64,000 nt of DNA from Dactylosporangium roseum (GCF_025264685.1 NZ_CP073721.1:5137001-5201000), one strand, 5' to 3'. Shown: positions 1 to 7,638, counted from the first letter of the stretch. Translations and numbers: made by a program. Notes: generated from the letters alone by a model not told the origin.

Positions 1-584
1 ACGGCCGGGAGCAGCAGTCCCGCGATCGCCACGACGACGACGTACGCGCCGGCGGCGGCGACGACCGCGTTCCAGCCGCCGAGCCGGGGCACGAGGCCGC
101 GGGCGACCAGCACCGAGCCGAACGCGGCCAGCACGCTGACGCCGACCAGGACGAAGTACAGGGCGGTGCGCCGCCCGATGGTGTCCGGTTCGCCGACCGC
201 GGGCGGGTTGGCCGGGTACTTCACGAACGGGACCAGGAACATCGCGACGAACCCGAGACCTCCGACCAGCAGTGCCGTGGCGCGCGGCCCGAGGGCGCCG
301 ACGCGTCCGTAGCCGCCGGCGAACGCCATGGCGAAAATGCCGCCCAGGGCGGTGCCGTAGAGCAGCACAGCGACACCCAGGCCGGCGGTGGACTGCACGG
401 TGCGGCTGACCGGTTCCGGCTCCGCCGCACCGGCGTGCACGTGGTCGGCGTGGGTGTGGGCGTTCTCGAACGCGATCGCACCGTCGATCTGCGGTTCACC
501 GAACACGCTTGCGAAGGCGAAGGCCAGGCCGGCCGCTACGATGCCGACCAGCATGCCGCGGATCAGCAGTGTACGGACGCTCAT
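1..584 (-). CDS. cbtA: CbtA family cobalt transporter subunit, copy 1 (3' end outside the window)
   Basis: Membrane subunit of the CbtAB cobalt uptake system. The visible part starts MSVRTLLIRGML and shows several hydrophobic segments. It has the family patterns VSRTVQST and VPFVKYPANPPAVG, which also occur in the second copy at 17214-17963. A histidine-rich stretch (AHTHADHVHAG, near residue 35) precedes VSRTVQST. The second copy has fewer histidines there, so this copy may bind metal differently. It follows cbtB by 12 bp on the same strand and both lie downstream of a cobalt-type nitrile hydratase operon, which suggests cobalt supply for that enzyme. The C-terminus runs off the left edge of the window. 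Confidence 0.85.
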   Translation of the reverse strand, partial: MSVRTLLIRGMLVGIVAAGLAFAFASVFGEPQIDGAIAFENAHTHADHVHAGAAEPEPVSRTVQSTAGLGVAVLLYGTALGGIFAMAFAGGYGRVGALGPRATALLVGGLGFVAMFLVPFVKYPANPPAVGEPDTIGRRTALYFVLVGVSVLAAFGSVLVARGLVPRLGGWNAVVAAAGAYVVVVAIAGLLLPA

Positions 585-596
585 CTCGTCGGTCCG

Positions 597-818
597 TCAG
601 TGGCAGGGGAAGGCCAGCAGGTGTCTGCCGTCGTGTGTGAACTCGTGCACGAACGTGCCGGAGAAGATCGAGATCGCGCCCTGTTCGGCGCCGACGAAGT
701 AGATCACCAGGGCGGCCAGGAGCAGGCCGAAGGCGGCCCAGGGCAGCAGTTGGCGCAGCGGGATCGCCACCGGCAGCGGCGGATGGACGGGGGTCGGCAG
801 GGCTGCGGTCTGGGACAT
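597..818 (-). CDS. cbtB: CbtB family cobalt transporter small subunit, copy 1
   Basis: A 73-residue protein with one membrane segment (LLPWAAFGLLLAALVIYFVG) and the CbtB C-terminal histidine pattern VHEFTHDGRHLLAFPCH, likely the metal-binding end. The ATG at 818 has a good ribosome site (cggaggttcctg). It lies directly upstream of cbtA. It is nearly the same as the second cbtB at 17982-18197, but here I find no cobalamin riboswitch in the 240 bp upstream, so the two copies are probably regulated differently. Confidence 0.88.
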   Translation of the reverse strand: MSQTAALPTPVHPPLPVAIPLRQLLPWAAFGLLLAALVIYFVGAEQGAISIFSGTFVHEFTHDGRHLLAFPCH

Positions 819-980
819 CAGGAACCTCCGTGAGATCTGCGGACGGCGAGTCGGCTGTTGGCACGTGCCGGGTCGCTTCTCCCCCGCGAGCCGGATCGCA
901 AACACCGCACCAAGGCAACCCGGGTGGGTGCTCGCGATGACCCGGTCTTGACGACGAGCCGGCGGCGAGCTGTCCCGCGC

Positions 981-1020
981 TGCCGCCGTGGACGGGCTAG
1001 CGTGCCGATCCACGACGGCA
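981..1020. terminator. Hairpin between the nitrile hydratase operon and cbtBA
   Basis: Inverted repeat TGCCGCCGTGGA / TCCACGACGGCA (one G-T pair) around a 16-base loop. It sits about 40 bp behind the stop of the last hydratase-operon gene on the minus strand. No U-run follows, as is common for actinobacterial terminators. Could also be an attenuator. Confidence 0.45.
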
Positions 1021-1059
1021 GCGGACCTGCCGCACAGCCTTCGTCCGGTCGCGGGCCGG

Positions 1060-1392
1060 TCACTCCTCGAGTCTGGAGCGGATCTGCCGCATCTTCGATC
1101 GCAGCTCCTGTTCGTCCAGGATGCCCTGCTCCAGGAGCAGATGCGCGACCACGAGCGCCGATCTGGCGTGGACGGGATAGCCGGCGTACACGCTCTCGCC
1201 CAGCCGATCCTCGGCATGCCGGCGTTCCAGGTTGTCGAGCGCGCCACGCCACGACAGGCACTCGCAGGTCGCCTGCATGCTCGACTCCCACGGGTCCGGC
1301 GTGCGGTCCAGCTCGGGCAGGCTGCGGTCCTCGCGCCGGACTTCGGTGCCCATGATGTCGATCAGGACGTCGTCGGTCTTCATACCGGTCAT
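1060..1392 (-). CDS. Nitrile hydratase/thiocyanate hydrolase activator-like protein (P15K type)
   Basis: A 110-residue protein related to the N-terminal half of the nitrile hydratase beta subunit. It shares the block TCECLSWRGALxNxERRxAExxLG with the beta-N subunit encoded at 2371-2805 (TCECLGWRGAWNAEMRRRAE). In the known thiocyanate hydrolase system a small beta-like protein (P15K) encoded after scnBAC loads cobalt into the active subunit. Gene order here (betaN-betaC-alpha-this gene) is the same. The ATG at 1392 overlaps the alpha stop (TGATG). A second in-frame ATG is at 1383. A cobalt chaperone role is inferred from order and similarity. Confidence 0.7.
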   Translation of the reverse strand: MTGMKTDDVLIDIMGTEVRREDRSLPELDRTPDPWESSMQATCECLSWRGALDNLERRHAEDRLGESVYAGYPVHARSALVVAHLLLEQGILDEQELRSKMRQIRSRLEE

Positions 1393-2072
1393 CAGCGTCC
1401 GCCGGCCTTCGCGTTCGGGGCCCGCTCGGCGGTCCACTCCGGGTTCGGCAGGGCGACACCGATCATGGTGTCCCGCGTCACGATCGACGCGAGCTGCTCC
1501 TCGGTCCACCCATCGGTGCCTTCCGGACGCATGGGCATCACCATGAACCGCGACTTCTGGTTCGAGTCGTGCACCCGCACCTCGACGTCCGACGGCAGGT
1601 GGAGCCCGAACTCGGCCAGCACCTCACGGGGCCGTCGAACCATGCGGCGGCGGTAGTTCGGCGTCCGGTACCAGTCCGGTGACATCCCGAGGACGGGACG
1701 CGGGTAGCAGGAGCACAGCGTGCAGACGATGACGTTGTGGACCTTGGGCGTGTTCTCCAGCACGTAGAAGTACGTGTAGTCGCTGGGCGTGCCCGTTCCC
1801 GTCGGGTCGAGCCAGTCGACACCCACCGCCTTGCTCGCCTCCGTGCCGTCGCTGAGCAGTTGCTGCTTGAAGGCGGGGTCGAGCCACGCCTTGGCGACGA
1901 GCTGGGCGCCCTTGGCCGGGGTGCGCGCCTCGGTCCATTCGGCGAAACGCCGGTGGTCCTCGGCCGAGAACAGGCCGTGCTCGATGGCGAGCTCACGCAC
2001 CGCGAGCTCCAGTACCTCGAACTCGCTGACCTCGGTCGGGCCGGTGATGTGCGTGTGTTCGGTCCTGGTCAC
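1392..2072 (-). CDS. Cobalt-type nitrile hydratase alpha / thiocyanate hydrolase gamma subunit
   Basis: Catalytic, metal-binding subunit of a nitrile hydratase-family enzyme. The metal-claw motif VCTLCSCYPRP is at residues 116-126. The cysteines are 117, 120 and 122, and Thr rather than Ser in CTLCSC indicates the cobalt type. The rest (SPDWYRTPNYRRRMVRRPREVLAEFG, LPMRPEGTDGW-like MVMPMRPEGT, LVTRD-like IVTRDTMIGVA) follows the family to the end. The length, 226 residues, matches thiocyanate hydrolase gamma. The GTG start at 2072 overlaps the stop of the preceding subunit (GTGA). The substrate, a nitrile or thiocyanate, cannot be told from sequence alone. Toyocamycin-type three-subunit nitrile hydratases share this layout. 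Confidence 0.88.
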   Translation of the reverse strand: MTRTEHTHITGPTEVSEFEVLELAVRELAIEHGLFSAEDHRRFAEWTEARTPAKGAQLVAKAWLDPAFKQQLLSDGTEASKAVGVDWLDPTGTGTPSDYTYFYVLENTPKVHNVIVCTLCSCYPRPVLGMSPDWYRTPNYRRRMVRRPREVLAEFGLHLPSDVEVRVHDSNQKSRFMVMPMRPEGTDGWTEEQLASIVTRDTMIGVALPNPEWTAERAPNAKAGGR

Positions 2073-2374
2073 TTCGCGCCTGCCTTCGCGGGTTCGAGCC
2101 ATCGTTCGGAGCATTCGGTCTCGAGGGTGTCGACGTCGAAACCCTCGTAGTCCGGCCAGAGGTCCGTCTGCCGGAAGCGCACGACGTAGAACGGCTCGTG
2201 GCGGCCGTTCTCGTCACGGCCCCATGCCTCGTCCTCCGGAATGACCCACTCGGGCCGGTACTCGGTGACGACACCGGTTCGCCCCCTGGTGTACCGCTGG
2301 GTCCTGGTGTGGAACATGCTGGTGGTGTCACGCACCGTCACGTGATCACCGATCGAGAAGCGTCGGTGTGTCAT
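2069..2374 (-). CDS. Nitrile hydratase beta subunit, C-terminal (SH3-like) half
   Basis: A 101-residue protein equal to the C-terminal SH3-like domain of nitrile hydratase beta: FSIGDHVTVRD, HTRTQRYTRGRTGVV and EPFYVVRF. In thiocyanate hydrolase this half is a separate subunit (alpha, ScnA), and in toyocamycin nitrile hydratase it is also split. The ATG at 2374 overlaps the stop of the beta-N gene by 4 bp and its own stop overlaps the alpha start, so the three subunits are translationally coupled. It would pack against the metal subunit and close the active site. Confidence 0.85.
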   Translation of the reverse strand: MTHRRFSIGDHVTVRDTTSMFHTRTQRYTRGRTGVVTEYRPEWVIPEDEAWGRDENGRHEPFYVVRFRQTDLWPDYEGFDVDTLETECSERWLEPAKAGAK

Positions 2375-2805
2375 GACTTGTCTCCCAAACGGGCTCGCAC
2401 CTCGTCGATCTTCGCCGCCAGTTCGTCGGGCGTGATCAGGCCTTTGTCGATGAGCGTCTTGGCGGCGACCGTGATCCACCGCGCGTAGTACGGCAGACCG
2501 AAGTAGAGCGTCGCCCCGAGGTCGTTCTCCGCCCTGCGCCGCATCTCGGCGTTCCAGGCTCCGCGCCACCCCAGGCACTCGCAGGTGAGATAGGTGTTCA
2601 TCTCCCAGGCTTCCTCACCCTTCTCCTTGTAGGGCTCCGGAAGCGCGGGTTGTCCACCGACGTCGTGCAGGACGCTGCGGAGCGCCTCGTACCGCGCGTT
2701 CGAGATCTCGTAGGGCGAGTCCATCGGCGTGTGCTCGACGGGGTTGATCTCGGCGATTCCCCGTGCGATCTCGTCGAAGCGGACATCCCGGGTTGTCGTG
2801 CTCAT
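2371..2805 (-). CDS. Nitrile hydratase beta subunit, N-terminal half
   Basis: A 144-residue protein corresponding to the helical N-terminal half of nitrile hydratase beta (thiocyanate hydrolase beta). It ends in the typical block LPYYARWITVAAKTLIDKGLITPDEL. First gene of the four-gene operon. The ATG at 2805 has GGAGAG 5 bp upstream. It shares TCECLxWRGA with the activator-like protein at the operon end, so the two are probably paralogues. The region upstream (2806-3304) should hold the operon promoter. I see no clear -35/-10 pair. Confidence 0.82.
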   Translation of the reverse strand: MSTTTRDVRFDEIARGIAEINPVEHTPMDSPYEISNARYEALRSVLHDVGGQPALPEPYKEKGEEAWEMNTYLTCECLGWRGAWNAEMRRRAENDLGATLYFGLPYYARWITVAAKTLIDKGLITPDELAAKIDEVRARLGDKS

Positions 2806-3084
2806 GGCTCTCTCCGTTCATCTGGTCCCGGCCGGACCGCACCCCCGGGCGGACGACGACCACGCAGGTCGGGTCGACTCACCCGGAGAAGGGCGTGTTC
2901 GCTGCTCAGGCCGAGTGGATCCGCCAGTCGGCGTTGTGTGCCCGATGCGCGGGCCGCGAAACGCGCGACCGCGCGGGATCGCTCGTACGACCGACGAGGT
3001 TCGGCCGGCGGCGCACCCCGCCGAGGATCACCCCGAGGCGACGAACCGGCCCCGTCGGCGACCCGGGACCGGACCCTGGGCAGC
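2806..3084. other. Intergenic region between divergent hydratase operon and stress protein gene
   Basis: About 280 bp of GC-rich DNA with open frames only of shadow quality. No recognisable gene, promoter or repeat. It is followed by the structured repeat at 3085-3274. Confidence 0.4.
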
Positions 3085-3274
3085 GTTGCTTCCGCCGGCA
3101 GATCCGAAGCGCTCCCGCAGTTTCGTACCGCCCGTCGCGGGCAGTCGGCCCGGTGCCGGCCGGCATTGCCACCGCGATGGTGTGCGGGATCGAAGCGCCT
3201 GGTCCGTGGGGGTACGCGTTCAGGCGAGCACGGCCGGTGGCCGTGACCGGGATGTCCGACACCCGGTCACGGCC
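3085..3274. repeat. Dispersed structured repeat, copy 1
   Basis: About 190 bp shared with 11595-11782 at a rough 75-80% by eye, with the best match from 3121. Conserved pieces are TTTCxTACCG, GCGGGCAGTC, GCGGGATCGA, GCGCCTGGTCCG, CAGGCG and GGCCGGTGGCCGTG. It ends in a perfect 13-bp hairpin GGCCGTGACCGGG / CCCGGTCACGGCC (3239-3251 and 3262-3274) with a 10-base loop. A smaller hairpin CGCCTG / CAGGCG is also kept in both copies. In this copy it ends 30 bp before the stress-protein start, so it could lie in that 5' leader. Confidence 0.65.
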
Positions 3275-3304
3275 GATCCGCACCCCACCGGAGGAGTGAT
3301 CGTG

Positions 3305-4201
3305 ATGCGCCAGAGGCCCATCCGCGTCCTGGTCGGGTATGACGGTTCTCCCGCGGCGAGCACCGCTCTCGACGCCGGGTCGTTGCTGCTGCCGGGCGCG
3401 CACGCCGTGGTGGCCCACCTGTGGGCACCCCCGTTCACCAGCCCCGAGCTGCGCAGACGGCTGTGGACCGGATCACGCGACGTCGACGCGTTCACCGAAG
3501 CGGTCGAACGGGAAGGCGATCGGGAGGCGCATCGTCTCGCCGACGTCGGCAGCACGCTGGCCCGGGCCGCGGGCTGGGAGGCCGAGCAGATCACCCGGCG
3601 TTCGTACGGTGGCGAGGGATTGCAACTCGCGCAGATCGCGGACGAGGCCGACGTCGACGTCGTGCTCGTCGGCTCCCGGGGACTGCGCGGGGGTCGCGCG
3701 CTGCTCGGCAGCGTGTCGGACATGCTGGTCCACTACAGTTCCCGGCCCGTCCTCGTGGTGCCGCACCCGCTGCTGACCGACGAGTACGCCGCACTCGCCA
3801 ACGGGCCGGCACTGGTGGGATGGGACGGCTCAGCGGGCGCCGCACTGGCCTGGCGACGCGCCCGCGAGCTGTTCCCCGGCCGGGAACTGATCGCCGCCGT
3901 CGTCGGCCGCGACGGCACGGCGAGCACCGTGCCCACGCCGCCGTCGGACGCCGGCCTCGAACCGGCCGCGGCGGCGTTGCCGCGCGACACCCGCGGCGGC
4001 CGGGCACGACGCGTCGCGGGTGCCCTCACCGCCCAGGCCCGGACACTCGGCGCGGCAGCCGTGGTCGTCGGCTCCCGGGGACGCTCCGCAGCGCAGGAGA
4101 TCCTCCTCGGCACCGTCGCCAAGGCGACCCTGCACCGCGCACCCCTTCCGGTCCTGGTCGTTCCGCCCGCCGACCATCCAGACGGTGAACGCCCGGCATA
4201 G
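3305..4201 (+). CDS. Universal stress protein, two tandem Usp domains
   Basis: A 298-residue cytoplasmic protein with two Usp domains. Domain 1 starts IRVLVGYDGSPAAS and ends with the ATP-binding loop GSRG...LLGSVSDMLV...PVLVVP. Domain 2 starts ALVGWDGSAGA and ends GSRGRSAAQEILLGTVAKA...PVLVVP. Both keep the G-2x-G-9x-G(S/T) nucleotide motif, so ATP binding is likely. The ATG at 3305 has GGAGGAG 8 bp upstream. A GTG at 3296 is possible but overlaps that site. Proteins of this kind are usually induced by starvation or low oxygen. The structured repeat directly upstream may be part of its control. Confidence 0.88.
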   Translation: MRQRPIRVLVGYDGSPAASTALDAGSLLLPGAHAVVAHLWAPPFTSPELRRRLWTGSRDVDAFTEAVEREGDREAHRLADVGSTLARAAGWEAEQITRRSYGGEGLQLAQIADEADVDVVLVGSRGLRGGRALLGSVSDMLVHYSSRPVLVVPHPLLTDEYAALANGPALVGWDGSAGAALAWRRARELFPGRELIAAVVGRDGTASTVPTPPSDAGLEPAAAALPRDTRGGRARRVAGALTAQARTLGAAAVVVGSRGRSAAQEILLGTVAKATLHRAPLPVLVVPPADHPDGERPA

Positions 4202-4229
4202 GCGCGCTCCCCCCGCCGACAGCGCCGGG

Positions 4230-4574
4230 TCACCGTTCGACACGGCCGGTGTCCCGGGTTTCCGCCGGGCGGCACCTGGGACAATGCCGGGTGGCCGGTC
4301 GCCGGGCGAGGACGTCGATCGGGATGTCCCGGCCACAGCCGTCACAAACGCCGTAGTTGTCGTGCCGCAGACGGTCCAGCGCACGCGCGACGTCACCGAG
4401 CGCCCGACGGGTGGCGGCCGTGAGCGTCGCGGTCGCCGTGGCGTGCGCGTCCTCGGATCCGAGCAGCGCCGCCTGCTGTCGCAGCAAGGTGAGTTGGGTG
4501 CGATGCCGGTCGTAGTGGTCCTCGAACATCATGCGCAGCACAGCGAGTTCGTCGTGCCTGCTGACGGTGTACAC
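4230..4574 (-). CDS. DksA/TraR-type zinc-finger protein (b)
   Basis: A 114-residue protein with a helical N-terminal part and a C-terminal zinc finger YGVCDGCGRDIPIDVL...RHCPRC (four cysteines, C-x2-C-x17-C-x2-C). DksA/TraR proteins bind RNA polymerase through its secondary channel and change promoter kinetics. Most actinobacterial ones are not characterised. It lies 9 bp behind another DksA-like gene and downstream of an actin-like gene on the same strand, so the three are probably one transcript. The GTG start at 4574 is the most upstream plausible start. Confidence 0.8.
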   Translation of the reverse strand: MYTVSRHDELAVLRMMFEDHYDRHRTQLTLLRQQAALLGSEDAHATATATLTAATRRALGDVARALDRLRHDNYGVCDGCGRDIPIDVLARRPATRHCPRCRPAETRDTGRVER

Positions 4575-4583
4575 CGGCGCTGG

Positions 4584-4901
4584 CTAGCGGCTGCGCGACT
4601 GGCAGGGAACGCAGAGCCGGGCGTGGGGAAGGATCTCCAGCCGGGCTACGGGAATGGCGCCGACGCACCGCTCGCAGCGGCCGTAGGTGCCGTCGGCCAG
4701 CCGGGTGAGCGCGGCGTTGGTGTCGGCGATGGCGCGCCGAGCGGCGGCGGCGCGCTCGGCGATGGTGTGCGGGTCCTCACCGGCGCCCTGCGGGTCCGTG
4801 CCGGCGGTGGTGAGGGCGGTGAGCTCCGCGGTGTGCCGCTCCAACTGGGCGTGCAGCAGTTGCCGCAGCTTGCCGGTGTCCGCGTCCGTGTTGATGCTCA
4901 T
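4584..4901 (-). CDS. DksA/TraR-type zinc-finger protein (a)
   Basis: A 105-residue protein with the same plan as its neighbour: charged helices (LRQLLHAQLERHTAEL, AERAAAARRAIADTNAALTRL) and then a zinc finger YGRCERCVGAIPVARLEILPHARLCVPC with all four cysteines. The ATG at 4901 follows ggagaacc at a good distance. It lies between the actin-like gene (stop at 4967) and the second DksA-like gene. A third copy is encoded at 9865-10266, again next to an actin-like gene. Confidence 0.82.
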   Translation of the reverse strand: MSINTDADTGKLRQLLHAQLERHTAELTALTTAGTDPQGAGEDPHTIAERAAAARRAIADTNAALTRLADGTYGRCERCVGAIPVARLEILPHARLCVPCQSRSR

Positions 4902-4966
4902 GGTTCTCCGTTGGGTTTGCGGCCGGACGGCGACAGGTCTGACCGTCTGGCGATTCGACGTACGGA

Positions 4967-5791
4967 TCAGGCGTGCATCGCGGCACGGCGCAGGGCGGCC
5001 AGGGCGGCCAGACCGGCCCCGCGGACGGCGACGAGGTGCGGTGCCGCGGGCCGGCGAACCGGCAGGTCCACGGCGGCGGTGAGCCGGGCGGCCAGTCGCG
5101 GCCGGGTGGCGCCGCCCCCGACGAGCAGCAGGCCACCGCGTGTCGCCGCCGCGACGGCTTGCCGGTGCTGCGGCGCACGGCGCAATCGGCCGAGCAGGTC
5201 GACGACCACCGCGACGATCGTGTCGTCGGCGTCCGGTCCGGCCGCTTCGCCGACCCTGAGCTCGTGGCGGAGCGCACCGGCGACGACACCCCGGGCGAGC
5301 ACGGCGGCTTCCACCAACTGGGCACCGACGTCGATGACCAGCTTCGGGCCGGCCGCGGCGCCGGCGCCGATGGCGGCGGCCCGGACGGTGTCGATGAGCA
5401 GCAGCCGCTTCGGCGTCAGGGCGGCCGTGAGTGCCTGGCGCAGTGCTTGCTCGTCGCGCGTGTCGGCCGGGGCGGGCCGGCAGGCCACGACGATCGCACC
5501 GGCCGGCAGGGCCGGGTTGTGCCTGTCACAGAGGCCGGCCAGCATCGCGGACGCGGCGGCCGGGTCGGTGATCCGGCCGTGTCGGATCACTTCACGCTTG
5601 GTGGGACCGCCGCCGGTGCGGGTGTGTACCAGGGGTCGACCGGATACCCAGATCCGTGTGTAGGCGCTGCCGATGTCGACGCCGATCGCGGTCGGCTGCA
5701 CGGCGGCGGTGCCGAGAACTGCCGGATCGATCCGTTGTGCGGGGGCGGCGGGCCGCACCGCAAGAGCGGGGCTGATCACGTCGTTGATCAC
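4967..5791 (-). CDS. Small actin-like ATPase (truncated MreB/Hsp70-fold protein)
   Basis: A 274-residue protein with the actin/Hsp70 nucleotide signature in order: phosphate-1 IGVDIGSAYTRIWVSG, phosphate-2 KLVIDVGAQLVEAAVLARG, adenosine loop GLLLVGGGATRPRLAARL. It is clearly shorter than MreB (about 340), so subdomains are probably missing. Short MreB-like proteins of this sort are known in Streptomyces; I recall SCO6166 as one, from memory only. The GTG at 5791 is chosen because GAGAGGAG lies 6 bp upstream. Longer starts at 5821 and 5836 have no such site. First gene before two DksA-like genes. Function unknown. Confidence 0.75.
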   Translation of the reverse strand: MINDVISPALAVRPAAPAQRIDPAVLGTAAVQPTAIGVDIGSAYTRIWVSGRPLVHTRTGGGPTKREVIRHGRITDPAAASAMLAGLCDRHNPALPAGAIVVACRPAPADTRDEQALRQALTAALTPKRLLLIDTVRAAAIGAGAAAGPKLVIDVGAQLVEAAVLARGVVAGALRHELRVGEAAGPDADDTIVAVVVDLLGRLRRAPQHRQAVAAATRGGLLLVGGGATRPRLAARLTAAVDLPVRRPAAPHLVAVRGAGLAALAALRRAAMHA

Positions 5792-5893
5792 GGTGGCTCC
5801 TCTCGGCCGGACGAACGTCATCCGCAGGGGGTGCACGCCCGCGCTGACGGACGTACGAAACGGGATGCGGCGGCTGCACAGGGTGCGGCCCGG

Positions 5894-6136
5894 TCAACGC
5901 ACGCGGGTCCGAGTCGGACGGCAGGCGCACGGGCGGCGTGTGCGCCGCCACCGGCGGGCGGCCGGGCCCGGATCGCGCCTGTCCCGCGGGCACCGGACCG
6001 GCGAGCCGGAGACCGGTCCGCCCGCTTTCGGATGGCGTCGGAGCCGTGCCAGGCACATGACCCGGCCGGGAGGCGGCGGTGACACGATGCCGACGGTGTC
6101 TCGCCCGCCCGGCGTCATGCCGGTCGTCATCGTCAC
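5894..6136 (-). CDS. Possible small basic protein, unrecognised
   Basis: An 80-codon frame beginning GTG ACG ATG with a strong ribosome site (agggaggac). The predicted product is Arg/Pro rich (MTTGMTPGGRDTVGIVSPPPPGR...), resembles no family known to me and has composition close to a frame shadow. It is listed only because of the ribosome site and because it is the only candidate in this 620-bp gap between the actin-like gene and the PucR-type gene. Confidence 0.22.
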   Translation of the reverse strand: MTMTTGMTPGGRDTVGIVSPPPPGRVMCLARLRRHPKAGGPVSGSPVRCPRDRRDPGPAARRWRRTRRPCACRPTRTRVR

Positions 6137-6232
6137 TGTCCTCCCTTCGTCCAGTCGCTCCGTGAATCTCCAGCGTCCGCCGCCGCTCGGTGGGGCGCAT
6201 CGGCGGCGACCGGCAACCTGGTCGTATGGTGA

Positions 6233-6249
6233 TTGCCGACGGACGGCAA
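6233..6249. promoter_or_regulatory. Inverted repeat TTGCCG-N5-CGGCAA upstream of the PucR-type regulator
   Basis: Perfect 6+6 inverted repeat with a 5-base spacer. The same arms and spacer occur at 9109-9125 upstream of the DadA-type gene. Further half sites (ACCGGCAAC) occur at about 6210 and 6271. A likely operator for the regulator encoded at 6412-7638, which would be autoregulatory; this is inference. Confidence 0.5.
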
Positions 6250-6411
6250 CAGTGACTGGCGCGGACGGCACCGGCAACGGTCGTACCGCGACCGGACATG
6301 CCCTCGCATGCCGGTGCCCGGCAACCCGAAGCCAGGCACTCGGGCGCTTGGAGTCCGGCAGGCTGGAGCGTCCGCACGACGGTGGCGATCGGCGGAACGG
6401 AGCTGTCCAGC

Positions 6412-7638
6412 GTGAGAAGCGGTGAGATGCGGCGCCGTAGGGCCTCGGCGGCGGACCCGGCGGAGTGGCTGCACGCGGTTGGACAGGCGGCCAGCCGGGA
6501 CGCGGGCGCACCGGCGGAACTGCTGGGCAACTATCTGCCGCTGCTGGCCGAGGCGGCGTCCACCGGCCGGCGGCCGCGCCGCGCCGACCTCGACGCCGTC
6601 GGCGAGCTGGGTCGCAGCGCGGCGCGGCAAGGCGTCTCGGCCGGCCGGGCGGTGCAGCTCTACCTGTCCGCGGCGCGACGTCTGTGGCAGGACCTGCCCG
6701 CCGTGGTGCGCTCCGACGACAGCGAGGCGGTCCGGGCCGCCGCCGCGGCGGTGCTGCAGGTCGTCGACGACGCGGTGGCCACCCTCGCCGAGGGCTACGC
6801 CCAGGCCCGACGGGACCTGGTGCGTCAGGAGGAGGCGCTGCGCCGCGAACTTGTCGACGACCTGCTGCGCGGTGACTCCGACCCGGGCGCGCTGGTGCAG
6901 CGGGCCGAGCCGTTCGGTGTCGACCCGGCCCGCGAGCACCAGGTCGCCCTGGCCGCTCCCGGCCGGCGGCTGCCCGACACGCAGGCGGCGATCACCGCGC
7001 TGGAGGCGGTCATCTTCGACCGGCTCGGCGACCGGGACGTCCTGGTCGCCACGAAGGACGGCCTGCTGGTGGTGATCGCTCCCGCCGACCTCACCGCGAC
7101 CGGCCCGGCCGCGACCGGCGGCCGGCACGACCTCGGGCACCTCGTGCACGCCGAGCTGAGCCGGCCACGGCACGGCCGCCCGTGGCGGGTGACGGTCGGC
7201 CGGGCCCATCCGGGCCTGTACGGCATCGCCCGCTCCTACGAGGAGGCCCGCGAAGCGCTCGCCATGGTGAAACGGCTGCGCCTGGACGTCCCGGTGACCG
7301 CGGCCCACGACCTGCTGGTCTACCGGGTGCTGCTGCGCGACCAGCCGGCCATCGTCGATCTGGTCGGCGCCGTGCTCGGCCCGCTGACTGCCGCTCGGGG
7401 CGGCGCCGGACCGCTCCTGGACACCCTGCGGGCGTACTTCGCCACCGGCGAGGTCGCCACCGAGGCCGCCAAGCAGCTCGGGGTCTCGGTGCGCACCGTC
7501 ACCTACCGGCTGGCGCGGATCAAGACCCTGACCGGATACGACCCGGCCGACCCCGACCACCGGTTCACGCTGCACGCCGCCGTCCGCGGCGCGACGGCCC
7601 TGAACTGGCCCGCCGATGCGCTGCCGGCGGTGACGTGA
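6412..7638 (+). CDS. PucR/CdaR family transcriptional regulator
   Basis: A 408-residue regulator. The N-terminal half is helical (similar to the RsbRD-like N-terminus seen in such proteins). The middle is GGDEF-like with KDGLLVVIAP and TVGRAHPGLYGIARSYEEAREAL. The C-terminal PucR helix-turn-helix is YFATGEVATEAAKQLGVSVRTVTYRLARIKTLTG. Such proteins often activate amino-acid, purine or sugar-acid catabolism in response to the substrate. It is convergent with the DadA-type gene (36 bp between stops). The GTG at 6412 has GGAG nearby; an ATG at 6427 is the alternative. Shared inverted repeats suggest it controls itself and the DadA gene. Confidence 0.82.
   Translation: MRSGEMRRRRASAADPAEWLHAVGQAASRDAGAPAELLGNYLPLLAEAASTGRRPRRADLDAVGELGRSAARQGVSAGRAVQLYLSAARRLWQDLPAVVRSDDSEAVRAAAAAVLQVVDDAVATLAEGYAQARRDLVRQEEALRRELVDDLLRGDSDPGALVQRAEPFGVDPAREHQVALAAPGRRLPDTQAAITALEAVIFDRLGDRDVLVATKDGLLVVIAPADLTATGPAATGGRHDLGHLVHAELSRPRHGRPWRVTVGRAHPGLYGIARSYEEAREALAMVKRLRLDVPVTAAHDLLVYRVLLRDQPAIVDLVGAVLGPLTAARGGAGPLLDTLRAYFATGEVATEAAKQLGVSVRTVTYRLARIKTLTGYDPADPDHRFTLHAAVRGATALNWPADALPAVT

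Noticed and set aside
818..1059. A riboswitch upstream of the first cbtB
   Set aside because: The stretch is hairpin-rich but the B12-box and the GCCACTGT core are absent, and no other known aptamer core fits. Only a terminator-like hairpin is listed.
4020..5663. Long plus-strand frame (547 codons) across the DksA-like and actin-like genes
   Set aside because: Composition is that of a GC-rich antisense shadow (Arg, Gly, Ala, Pro), and the minus strand carries clear zinc-finger and actin motifs.
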